This document shows, piece after piece, positions 26,872 through 35,307 of a stretch of DNA of 64,000 nt. This DNA is from Subtercola endophyticus (GTDB lineage: Bacteria > Actinomycetota > Actinomycetes > Actinomycetales > Microbacteriaceae). Each line of letters starts with the position of its first letter. The first letter of the stretch is position 1. Position numbers and translations under genes: made by a program. The stretch lies in contig NZ_CP087997.1 of the NCBI RefSeq assembly GCF_021044565.1, forward strand, positions 3,410,001-3,474,000, written 5' to 3'. The notes beneath the pieces were generated by a model. That model saw only the letters and a program-made list of their open reading frames with translations, did no database searches and was not told where the DNA came from.

Positions 26872-27135
26872 ATGGCAGGAAAGAGCAGCGGCGACCGCCG
26901 CAAGCCGATCCGCAAGGGGAAAGACGGTAAGAACGCCGCCCCCGCGAAGTCGATTCGCGTCGGCGTGATCGATTACAAAGACGTCAACACCCTTCGCAAG
27001 TTCATCTCCGAGCGCGGAAAGATTCGCGCCCGTCGTATCACCGGCGTTTCCGTTCAGGAGCAGCGCCTCATTGCCCGTGCAGTCAAGAACGCTCGCGAGA
27101 TGGCCCTGCTGCCATACGCAGGCTCGGGCCGGTAG
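26872..27135 (+). CDS. rpsR: 30S ribosomal protein S18
   Basis: An 87-residue S18. The core reads [26 protein letters not shown], ending in [16 protein letters not shown]. No cysteines are present, so this is a zinc-free form. The N-terminal 20 residues are a basic, Lys/Arg-rich extension. It forms a heterodimer with S6, encoded two genes upstream, and this pair is the effector in S6:S18 leader control. Confidence 0.96.
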   Translation: MAGKSSGDRRKPIRKGKDGKNAAPAKSIRVGVIDYKDVNTLRKFISERGKIRARRITGVSVQEQRLIARAVKNAREMALLPYAGSGR

Positions 27136-27145
27136 GAGCTAAACC

Positions 27146-27598
27146 ATGTCAAAACTCATTCTCACCCACGAGGTCACTGGCCTCGGATCAGCCGGTGACG
27201 TCGTCGAGGTCAAGAACGGCTTCGCCCGTAACTACCTGATTCCTCAGGGCTTCGCCGTGACCTGGAGCCGCGGTGGCGAAAAGCAGATCGAATCGATCAA
27301 AGCCGCTCGCGTCGCTCGTGAGCTCGCGACCATCGAAGAGGCCCAGCACCTCAAGCAGGTTCTCGAGAACAACACCGTCAAGCTCGCCATCAAGGCCGGC
27401 AAAGAGGGTCGCCTGTTCGGTTCGGTCAAGACCGGTGACATCGCTGACGCGGTGTCGGCTGCCGGCTTCGGCCAGGTCGACAAGCGCAAGATCGAGATCA
27501 CCTCGCCCATCAAGTCCGTAGGAACCCACGAGGCATCGGTTCGTCTTCGTGACGACCTGAGCGCGACCATCACCATTCAGGTGGTTGCAGCTAAGTAG
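27146..27598 (+). CDS. rplI: 50S ribosomal protein L9
   Basis: A 150-residue L9 of normal length. The N-terminal domain [30 protein letters not shown] binds 23S rRNA. A long connecting helix and the C-terminal domain ([16 protein letters not shown]) follow. It is last in the rpsF operon, followed by a hairpin and a rho-independent terminator. Confidence 0.96.
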   Translation: MSKLILTHEVTGLGSAGDVVEVKNGFARNYLIPQGFAVTWSRGGEKQIESIKAARVARELATIEEAQHLKQVLENNTVKLAIKAGKEGRLFGSVKTGDIADAVSAAGFGQVDKRKIEITSPIKSVGTHEASVRLRDDLSATITIQVVAAK

Positions 27599-27617
27599 TA
27601 GTACCTGCATTTATTGA

Positions 27618-27691
27618 TGCGCCGCCGCTACTGCGGCGCATCGCACGGGGAGTCCCGGCGCTCTACCAAGCGCTGGGGCTCCCCTTCTTTG
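27618..27691 (+). terminator. Hairpin plus rho-independent terminator after rplI
   Basis: TGCGCCGC (27618-27625) pairs with GCGGCGCA (27633-27640); this hairpin, with TTTATT just before it, is the same as the first module of the interspersed repeat family A. A second, stronger stem follows: GGGGAGTCCCGGCGCT (27647-27662) with AGCGCTGGGGCTCCCC (27669-27684), then TTCTTT. It should end the rpsF-rplI transcript. Confidence 0.8.
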
Positions 27692-27699
27692 TGCCGAAA

Positions 27700-28015
27700 G
27701 TCAAGTGTTTTGTGCACAGGTCGTTATGGATTTGTGAACATTCAAGTGCGTGTCTAAACATCCACTTATCAACAGCCTGTGACAAAGTAAATGTGCTGGT
27801 CAGAAACACAGTCGGCGTGAAAAGATTTCCTGTTTCCACATCTCATTCCACAGGTTCTGCACAAGACGCGCGGCGTTTCTCCGATTTAGTGCACAGAGTT
27901 ATGCACAGGGTGATTTGGCACACCTCGCCCGTCCTTTCTAGTCTTAGGCAGCTTGCCCCCCGACCGGGGCTGCGCCAGCAGTGTCGGTGGCGAATGCGAG
28001 TCTGTTCACAACTGA
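27700..28015 (+). promoter_or_regulatory. Low-GC region with DnaA-box-like sites before dnaB
   Basis: This gap is notably AT-richer than its surroundings. Near-consensus DnaA-box-like 9-mers are TTGTGCACA (27710-27718), TTATCAACA (27766-27774) and TTATGCACA (27899-27907), each one change from TTATCCACA or TTGTCCACA. Weaker ones are GTTTCCACA (27832-27840) and TTGTGAACA (27732-27740). No gene is supported here. It probably holds the dnaB promoter. DnaA binding is a prediction. Confidence 0.45.
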
Positions 28016-28025
28016 AGGAGTACGG

Positions 28026-29402
<1,377 letters not shown>

Positions 29403-29421
29403 CGCGCGGCATATCCGCGCG

Positions 29422-29660
29422 GTGTTTATTTGTGCGCCGCCGCTTCTGGGCCCACGCCGGCCGGAGGCTCCGCGCGCCGCTTGCGGCGGGTGGAGGGGCC
29501 CGGTGGGGACGGCGCACCGTGCGACTGGATGCTCGCTCCGCCGTTCTGGCCGCTACCGACACGGAACGCGGCGAGCGCGGTCGCCGCGTTCCGTCGATTC
29601 CGGGGGCGCGGTGCGATTGGATGCCACCCGCCATCCTTCTCGCGCCGCCTTTCGTGAGAG
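29422..29660. repeat. Interspersed mosaic repeat, family A (long copy)
   Basis: It begins GTTTATTTGTGCGCCGCCGC just after dnaB, followed by the TCTGGGCCCACGCC module, then GGCGCACCGTGCGACTGGAT. The paired arms CGGAACGCGGCG / CGCCGCGTTCCG (29562-29593) come next. A second GTGCGATTGGATGC follows at 29612. No gene is supported in 29403-29832. Apparent open frames here are translations of the repeat. Confidence 0.8.
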
Positions 29661-29669
29661 CGGTGGCTG

Positions 29670-29707
29670 CGGACGAGAGATGCCGGTGCAACAGCATCTC
29701 TCGTCCG
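29670..29707. repeat. Palindromic element, family C copy 2
   Basis: CGGACGAGAGATGC (29670-29683) is a perfect inverted match to GCATCTCTCGTCCG (29694-29707) with loop CGGTGCAACA. The copy after the MFS gene (3703-3736) shares GACGAGAGA, the CCGGTGCAA loop start and the returning arm. Confidence 0.75.
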
Positions 29708-29832
29708 GAAGAGTCGCTATCGCGGTCGGATGCCGCAGGGTGGAGCCATCGGGATGGTGGTAGGCGAGGCGGCGGACCGGGCGCAGGCACCCAGCTAACG
29801 CGCCGTACAATGGAGGGTCAGCAAGCAACGGA

Positions 29833-30462
29833 ATGAGGCCGCTTCTCTTGAGCGTCGAGCGTGAACACGCGCCGGGCCGCTCGCCCTACTGGGGCGTACC
29901 CGTGGCCCGGGCGATCCCGGCCTTCGTGGTCGCCGCCTACCTCACGTTCACCGAGAACCACTCGCCGCAGGTGGGGCTCTTCGTGTTCGGCGCCTACGCC
30001 GTCGTCGAGTCGTTGTTCGTCGCCGTTCTGTCGGCGCGCTTCGTCACGGGGCGGGTCACGCGGCGAATGTTCATCGCTCAGGGTGTCGTCGGCTTCATCA
30101 TCGGGGTCGTCGCGCTGGTGTTCAACGCCGGCGGAACCCCCTTCTTTCTCTACACGGTCACGCTGTTCGCGGCCCTCACCGGGTTTCTCGAGCTGTACAG
30201 CGGCCTGCGCGTGCGTTCGTCACGGGCATCCGATTCGGCCGTCGACAAGCTCGCGGCCAAAGACTGGATCGCCGCCGGCGCTTTCACGGCTCTGCTGGCT
30301 CTCGTGTTTCTGATCATTCCGCTCGATGTGGTGACAGCGGTCGGCCTCTTCGGCGGCTACGCCGTGATGCTCGGCATCTACCTCGTCATCGGCGGACTCT
30401 CGCTGCGCTGGGGCCCGACACCAGCGGCACCCACCTCGCTGAGCCAAGAATCGACATCGTGA
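29833..30462 (+). CDS. HdeD/DUF308-like membrane protein
   Basis: A 209-residue protein with about six TM helices in three hairpins (IPAFVVAAYLTFTENHS, GLFVFGAYAVVESLFVAV, FIAQGVVGFIIGVVALVF and so on). This resembles the HdeD/DUF308 family known in enterobacteria for acid resistance, though its actinobacterial role is unknown. A -10-like TACAAT (29806-29811) lies 20-odd bases before the ATG. The stop overlaps the next small membrane protein (GTGA), so the two are coupled. Confidence 0.72.
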   Translation: MRPLLLSVEREHAPGRSPYWGVPVARAIPAFVVAAYLTFTENHSPQVGLFVFGAYAVVESLFVAVLSARFVTGRVTRRMFIAQGVVGFIIGVVALVFNAGGTPFFLYTVTLFAALTGFLELYSGLRVRSSRASDSAVDKLAAKDWIAAGAFTALLALVFLIIPLDVVTAVGLFGGYAVMLGIYLVIGGLSLRWGPTPAAPTSLSQESTS

Positions 30463-30767
30463 CCGAACCCGTGCAACCTGTTCCGCCGACCCGCAAAGAG
30501 ATCCTCAAGCCGGTCGAGCTCATCGTCATCTCGCTCATTCTGGGTCTGTTCGTGGGCCTCGCCGTGCTGCTGTCGACCCGCCAGCCGCTGCTCGCGCTGG
30601 TGTTCTTCGGCATCGCGTTCATCGTGTCGCTCGTCGTGATCGCCATGTTCACCCTCACCTTTAAGCCGAACGCCGCCGAGCAGCAAGAGCTGAACGATGA
30701 CGGTGACGGCAGTCCCGGATCCGGCACCCCTCGCCCCTACCTCGGCCCAGGGCCGAAGGGGCACTGA
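30459..30767 (+). CDS. Small two-TM membrane protein
   Basis: A 102-residue protein with a cytoplasmic Pro-rich start (PVQPVPPTRKEILKP), two TM helices (VELIVISLILGLFVGLAVLL and LALVFFGIAFIVSLVVIAMF) and an acidic Gly/Pro tail. GTG start inside the stop of the upstream HdeD-like gene shows coupling. No known family is recognised with confidence. It may be a partner of the upstream membrane protein. Confidence 0.72.
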   Translation: MTEPVQPVPPTRKEILKPVELIVISLILGLFVGLAVLLSTRQPLLALVFFGIAFIVSLVVIAMFTLTFKPNAAEQQELNDDGDGSPGSGTPRPYLGPGPKGH

Positions 30768-30770
30768 GTT

Positions 30771-31025
30771 TATTTGTGCGCCGCCGCCTCTGCGGCGCAC
30801 GGTGCGACTGGATCTTCGTGTCGAGGTTTTGGCCGCTACCAGCGCTGAACGCGACGAGCGTGGTCGCCGCGTTCAGCTGATTTCGTGTTGTGCGCCGCCG
30901 CTTCTGCGGCGCACTGTGCGACTGGATCTTCGTGTCGAGGTTTTGGCCGCTACCAGCGCTGAACGCGACGAGCGTGGTCGCCGCGTTCAGCTGACCTCGG
31001 TTGGTGCGCCGCCGCTGCCGCGCCG
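30771..31025. repeat. Family A repeat as a 114-bp tandem duplication
   Basis: Two nearly identical 114-base units start at 30776 and 30890, and a third begins at 31004 and breaks off. Each holds hairpin GTGCGCCGC...GCGGCGCAC, then GTGCGACTGGATCTTCGTG, TTGGCCGCTACCAGCG, and paired arms CTGAACGCGACG / CGCCGCGTTCAG. TTTATTT precedes the first copy, four bases after a stop codon. The 411-base gap 30768-31178 has no credible gene. Confidence 0.9.
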
Positions 31026-31054
31026 GAATAGTGGCCCCTTTGGCGCTCGCCCAC

Positions 31055-31102
31055 TTTGCGCAGAAGCACGTTTGGGCGCGATTTTAGGTGCATCTGCGCA
31101 AA
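31055..31102. repeat. 48-bp palindromic element, family B copy 2
   Basis: TTTGCGCAGAAGCAC (31055-31069) and GTGCATCTGCGCAAA (31088-31102) are inverted with one mismatch. The centre (GGGCG...TTTTAGGTGC) matches the copy at 10108-10155 as well as the arms do. It lies between convergent genes. Confidence 0.8.
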
Positions 31103-31178
31103 CTCGACGGGAGTGAGGGACGCGCGGTCCGGGGGAGCGCGCCGGGCGGGGCGCAGCACAACGGCGCCCTGAGTACAC

Positions 31179-32558
31179 CTACAGAATGTAGTCCACGAGC
31201 GAGCCGGCGATCCCCGTGTACGTCGAAGGCGTGAGCGCGATCAGGCGCGCCTTCGCCTCGTCGCCGATGTCGAGGCCGGAGACGAACGCGACGAGGTCGG
31301 CCTGGCCGATCTTCTTGCCCCGGGTGAGGTCTTTCAGCAGCGCATAAGGGTCGGTGATGGAGCTGCGCCCCGCCGTGATCTCGGCGCGCACGACGGTCTG
31401 GATGGCTTCGCCCAGAATCTCCCAGTTGTCGTCGAGGTCGGCGGCCAGAAGAGCGCTGTTCAGCGAGATCGAGCCGAGCCCACCGCGGATGTTGTCGAGC
31501 GCGAGCAGCGAATGCCCGAGAGCGACCCCGATGTTGCGTTGCGTGCTCGAATCGGTGAGGTCCCGCTGCAACCGCGACGTCACGAGAGTCTGCGACAGCG
31601 AGTCGAGCAGCGCGCTCGACAGCTCGAGGTTCGCCTCGGCGTTCTCAAAGCGGATCGGGTTGATCTTGTGCGGCATGGTCGACGACCCCGTCGCCCCTGC
31701 CACCGGAATCTGGGCGAAGTAGCCGAGCGAGATGTAGGTCCAGATGTCGGTGCACAGATTGTGCAGCACGCGGTTGGCATGTGCAATGCGCGAGTACAGC
31801 TCGGCCTGCCAATCGTGCGACTCGATCTGCGTCGTGAGCGGGTTCCAGGTGAGCCCGAGCGACGTTACGAACTCCGCCGAGATACCAGGCCAGTCGAGCG
31901 ACGCGTCAGCCGCGAGGTGCGCGGCGAAGGTTCCGGTGGCGCCGCTGAACTTCGCCAAGTACTCCGTCGACGAGATCTGCGCCACGATGCGCTCGAGCCG
32001 GTACACGAACACCGCGAGTTCCTTGCCCATAGTGGTGGGCGTCGCGGGTTGGCCGTGGGTGCGCGCCAGCATCGGCTGGTCGCGGTAGAGCACGGCCTGC
32101 CGCCGCAGTTCTTCGATGACGAGGGTGAGGGCGGGCATCCATACGCCCGTCACCGCCTCGCGAATCGTCAGCGCATACGAGAGGTTGTTGATGTCTTCGC
32201 TGGTCGCCGCGAAGTGCGTCAGTTCGGCGACCTCGGTGAGGCCGAGTGACTCGAGCCGATTGCGCACGAGGTATTCGACGGCCTTCACATCGTGCCGCGT
32301 CACCGCCTCGAGTGCCGCGAGCTCGTCGATCTCGGGCTGCCCGAACGACGAGGCCAGGTGCCGCAGGCTGCGAATCTGCTCGTCGGTCAGCGGCGCCGAC
32401 CCCGCGAAGGAGCGCCCGGTGAGGGAGATGAGCCACTCGACTTCGACCTGCACTCGGGCGCGGTTGAGCCCCGCCTCAGAAAGGTACTCGCCGAGGGCAC
32501 TCACAGCGGGGCGGTAGCGGCCGTCGAGCGGGCTGAGCGGTTGGGGGGGCAGTGACAT
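31179..32558 (-). CDS. purB: Adenylosuccinate lyase
   Basis: A 459-residue enzyme cleaving adenylosuccinate to AMP, and SAICAR to AICAR, with release of fumarate in purine synthesis. The fumarase-superfamily signature GSSTMPHKINPIRFENAE is at about 293-310, with the catalytic His in ARTHGQPATPTTMGKE. The ATG at 32558 has GGAG nine bases upstream. The frame is open further, but that part covers the phosphatase gene in another frame. It begins four bases after the phosphatase stop, so the two are probably one operon. Confidence 0.95.
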   Translation of the reverse strand: MSLPPQPLSPLDGRYRPAVSALGEYLSEAGLNRARVQVEVEWLISLTGRSFAGSAPLTDEQIRSLRHLASSFGQPEIDELAALEAVTRHDVKAVEYLVRNRLESLGLTEVAELTHFAATSEDINNLSYALTIREAVTGVWMPALTLVIEELRRQAVLYRDQPMLARTHGQPATPTTMGKELAVFVYRLERIVAQISSTEYLAKFSGATGTFAAHLAADASLDWPGISAEFVTSLGLTWNPLTTQIESHDWQAELYSRIAHANRVLHNLCTDIWTYISLGYFAQIPVAGATGSSTMPHKINPIRFENAEANLELSSALLDSLSQTLVTSRLQRDLTDSSTQRNIGVALGHSLLALDNIRGGLGSISLNSALLAADLDDNWEILGEAIQTVVRAEITAGRSSITDPYALLKDLTRGKKIGQADLVAFVSGLDIGDEAKARLIALTPSTYTGIAGSLVDYIL

Positions 32559-32562
32559 GGTT

Positions 32563-33213
32563 CTAAGCTCCGAGACTGGTTTCGCCGGGGCGGGCGGTCG
32601 GTGTGGGCAAAGGTGCCTGAGGGGCTTGTGCGAGGTGCGACGGCAGCCGAACTGCAGGCTCGTCTGCCTGCGGCTGCAGGATGCCCGGGGCCTCGTTATG
32701 GCGTAACGCCGGCTCGAGCTGGCCATACAGAGCGCGGCAGCTGCGCTCGACCGAGCCGAGCACCTCGTCGAACATCGCGCTGTCGGCATAGTAGGGGTCG
32801 GGAACGTCGAGCACTCCGCCGCCGTCGGGGTCGAAGCTCGCCAACAGCCTGATCTTCGACCGATCGGCATCGGTGTGCGCCCAGGCCCGAACGACACGTT
32901 CGTGGCTGCGATCGAGCACAATCACCAGGTCGAGTTCGTCGAACCATGCCGGATCGAACTGCCGCGCCCGATGCGACTGCCCGTCGTAGCCGCGCTTGTG
33001 CAGGGCCTCGATGGTGCGCGGATCGGCCTTCTCGCCGACGTGCCAGTCTCCGGTGCCCGCAGACGTGACGACGATGCGGTCGTCGAGCCCGCCCCGGCGC
33101 ACGAGGTCGCGCAACACGACCTCTGCCATGGGCGAGCGGCAGATGTTGCCCGTGCACACCATGCTCACGCGAAACACGCCGTCATTCGGCGAGGATCGCG
33201 TGGGGGTGGGCAT
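32563..33213 (-). CDS. Low-molecular-weight protein-tyrosine phosphatase
   Basis: A 216-residue phosphatase. The P-loop VCTGNICRSPMAE at residues 19-31 carries the nucleophilic Cys and the Arg. The general acid lies in VPDPYYADSAMFDEV, as DP[YF] in the family. The catalytic fold ends near residue 165. A 45-residue Pro/Ala-rich tail (ending TARPGETSLGA) is extra. Such enzymes dephosphorylate tyrosine kinases of polysaccharide export or host proteins. The target here is unknown. It lies just upstream of purB. Confidence 0.92.
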   Translation of the reverse strand: MPTPTRSSPNDGVFRVSMVCTGNICRSPMAEVVLRDLVRRGGLDDRIVVTSAGTGDWHVGEKADPRTIEALHKRGYDGQSHRARQFDPAWFDELDLVIVLDRSHERVVRAWAHTDADRSKIRLLASFDPDGGGVLDVPDPYYADSAMFDEVLGSVERSCRALYGQLEPALRHNEAPGILQPQADEPAVRLPSHLAQAPQAPLPTPTARPGETSLGA

Positions 33214-33263
33214 GGCTCCAGTCTATTTTGTGCGGAGAGCCCCGTTGGTGTGCCGCGAAAACG

Positions 33264-33318
33264 GCGGAGATCTCGACACGGTGGCGGTGTATAGCGCTTA
33301 CCGGGTCGAAATCTCCGC
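33264..33318. repeat. 14-bp inverted repeat in the gap before the phosphatase gene
   Basis: GCGGAGATCTCGAC (33264-33277) and GTCGAAATCTCCGC (33305-33318) are inverted with one mismatch around a 27-base loop. The layout resembles family B, but the sequence differs and there is one copy here. It lies between the holin-like gene end and the phosphatase start, so it could act as a terminator. Confidence 0.6.
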
Positions 33319-33407
33319 TGCTTTCAGCGCTGACGAAGCCCCGTGGTGGTGGCGATGGGCCAGCGCGGCGGCTGCCCCGTGGGTTGCCGCGAGGGCCGCC
33401 CCGCGGG

Positions 33408-33821
33408 CTACCGTCGGCCGCTCGAGTGGCCGACGCGGAAGATGGCCTTCAGGATGGCACCGATGATGGCGCTCAGAATCGCCAGAACGAGGGCGCCGAG
33501 AATGGCCGACCAGAAGAAGCTGTCGACCTTCAGGCCGAACCCGAACCATCCGGTCACCCAGCTGGCCAGCTCGAGCAGAAACGCGTTGACGATCAGCGAG
33601 ATGAGGCCGAGCGTCAGAATGTACAGCGGAAACGCCACGATACGTATCGCGGTGCCGATGATGCCGTTGACGATGCCGAAGACCAGCGCCACGAAAAGTA
33701 ATGTCACGACCCGAGCGAAGTCGTTGTCGGCATAGGGAACCAGCGTGACGCCCGTGACGATCAGAGTCGTGAGCCAGAGCGCGATGGCGTTGGTGACGAG
33801 GGAGACGAGAAAGCGGGCCAT
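33408..33821 (-). CDS. Phage-holin-IV-family (PF04020-like) membrane protein
   Basis: A 137-residue protein with four TM helices (FLVSLVTNAIALWLTTLIV, VVTLLFVALVFGIVNGIIG, FPLYILTLGLISLIVNAFLL, SAILGALVLAILSAIIGAIL). The motif ALVFGIVNGIIGTAIRIVAFPLYILTLG is characteristic of the 'phage holin family 4' domain, a widespread chromosomal family with no proven holin role. It begins seven bases after the GT1 gene stop, so it is the third gene of a glycosyltransferase operon, not phage debris. A short basic C-terminus faces the cytoplasm. Confidence 0.85.
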   Translation of the reverse strand: MARFLVSLVTNAIALWLTTLIVTGVTLVPYADNDFARVVTLLFVALVFGIVNGIIGTAIRIVAFPLYILTLGLISLIVNAFLLELASWVTGWFGFGLKVDSFFWSAILGALVLAILSAIIGAILKAIFRVGHSSGRR

Positions 33822-33828
33822 GCCTCAA

Positions 33829-35307
33829 CTATGGCAGGTGCGCGGTGGGCGGCATAGTGCCGATCGTGGGCCCGTGCTCGAGGCCCGGCGGCCACCCCGA
33901 TTCCGGATCCGCCTCCGAATTCGGCTCCAGTTCGAACTCCGACGCCGGTTCGAGGCCCGACCCCGGCCTCGGCTCCGACCCCGACTCCGACGGCGACGCC
34001 CGAACCCAAGCCTCTGCACCCGTCACGAACGAGTACGCTCGCGCCGGCCCCGGGTTGAACTGCAACGTGGCCCCCAGCGCCTTCGCGACCGCCGGGGCGA
34101 GTCCGCCCAGAATGCGCACGATCGACTCCCGCAGCTCGGTCGACGTGGCGGTGTTGGGGTCGAGCGCCTCACCGAGCCCGCAGACCTCGATCGCCCGCGC
34201 CCCGGCGAACTGGTCGGTCGAGAAGGGCAGCACAAGCAACGGAACTCCGGCGCTCGCCGCCTCGGTCACACTGTTGTTGCCGCCGTGCGTCACAGCCAGC
34301 TGAGCCTGTTGCAGCAGCGTCACCTGAGGCAGGTAGGCGCGTACAAGCCACCCCGAGGGCACATCGGCGAAGGCGGCGGGGTCGGAGCTGCCGGTCGCGA
34401 GGGCGACACGCACGGGCAGGTCGCGCAGAGCATCTACGACTCGCAGCAGCACATCGGTGCGCTCCGAGAGAAAGCTGCCGAAGCTCACGTACACGAGCGG
34501 CGTGCTCTCGCGCAGGAGCCATTCGTCGACCTCCGGGTCGAACGCTTCGGCGCGCACGGCCGAGCCCAGAAAGACATGCGGCGAAAGCAGGGCTGTGCGT
34601 TCAGGCTCGTGCAGGGCCTCAGGGTAGTTCAGCAACAGCACGTCACCGACCTCGGCAAATGCGTCGCGAGAGGGCGGCAGGCTGTCATTCAGTTCGGCGA
34701 GAGCGGCATTCCACTGCCGAGTGAACTCGTCGCGCACGTTTTCATTGACGCTTCGCAAGTGCGCGATGTCACTGGCCGAGGGGCTGAACGCTTCTGGCCA
34801 GGCGGGTGGATGCCCGTAGACCTCGTCACCGACAGGCAGGGCCGACGGATGCCCGAGTACAACATCGGCGTACGCGATGCCTGCGGCGCGCAGGCCCAGC
34901 CGTGCCCCGAACGCGAGGTGATCCACGAGGATCTGGTCGGGCGCGACCTCGTTCACCACAGCCTGAACTCGGCGCGCGTTCTCCACAGGATCGAACAAAA
35001 GGTCGGTGCTGCGGGCTTCGGCCTGGAATCGTAGGGTCTCGATCATTCCCACCCGGGTCGCATCGAAGAACCCTCGAAGGGCGTCGTCTTCGCCCTTCGG
35101 CTGCTCGTCGGCGCGAATGACGCCCGGGTTCGATCCCCGACCCAATTGGAGGTTTATTCGTGAATACCCGAAGCTCTCGACGATCGACGCCGTCGCGGGG
35201 CCCGTCGCAACGACCACCCGCTCGCCAGCGTCGCGCCACGCTGTCGCGAGGGTCGCCAAGGGCAGCAGGTGTGAGGCGTAGTCCGGGCTGATGACCAGCA
35301 GCGTCAC
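33829..35307 (-). CDS. GT1-family glycosyltransferase (MGT-like)
   Basis: A 492-residue GT-B enzyme. The acceptor half begins TLLVISPDYASHLLPLATLA. The donor half contains VYVSFGSFLSERTDV, VRAYLPQVTLLQQAQLAVTH and HGGNNSVTEAASAGVPLLVLP, the signature of UDP-sugar GT1/MGT enzymes that glycosylate small hydrophobic acceptors. The last 55 residues are a Glu/Pro/Ser low-complexity tail (SESGSEPRPGSG...) beyond the catalytic fold. Its start overlaps the stop of the HEAT-GT4 gene by four bases (ATGA), and the holin-like gene follows. Acceptor unknown; a carotenoid, lipid or secondary metabolite is possible. Confidence 0.85.
   Translation of the reverse strand: MTLLVISPDYASHLLPLATLATAWRDAGERVVVATGPATASIVESFGYSRINLQLGRGSNPGVIRADEQPKGEDDALRGFFDATRVGMIETLRFQAEARSTDLLFDPVENARRVQAVVNEVAPDQILVDHLAFGARLGLRAAGIAYADVVLGHPSALPVGDEVYGHPPAWPEAFSPSASDIAHLRSVNENVRDEFTRQWNAALAELNDSLPPSRDAFAEVGDVLLLNYPEALHEPERTALLSPHVFLGSAVRAEAFDPEVDEWLLRESTPLVYVSFGSFLSERTDVLLRVVDALRDLPVRVALATGSSDPAAFADVPSGWLVRAYLPQVTLLQQAQLAVTHGGNNSVTEAASAGVPLLVLPFSTDQFAGARAIEVCGLGEALDPNTATSTELRESIVRILGGLAPAVAKALGATLQFNPGPARAYSFVTGAEAWVRASPSESGSEPRPGSGLEPASEFELEPNSEADPESGWPPGLEHGPTIGTMPPTAHLP

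Noticed and set aside
27700..28015. Replication origin
   Set aside because: DnaA-box-like sites exist, but dnaA, dnaN and a dense box array are not in the window, so only a possible DnaA-binding region is reported.
29422..29830. Several open frames after dnaB with recurring peptides such as LAATDTERGERGRRV
   Set aside because: They are translations of the interspersed repeat and appear in unrelated contexts in several frames.
30776..31024. Regular 114-bp repeats considered as a CRISPR array
   Set aside because: Repeats are directly adjacent with no unique spacers, and no cas genes are present.
33408..33821. Holin-like gene as evidence of a prophage
   Set aside because: No phage structural, lysis or integrase genes nearby; the family is common as chromosomal membrane proteins and it is in an operon with glycosyltransferases.
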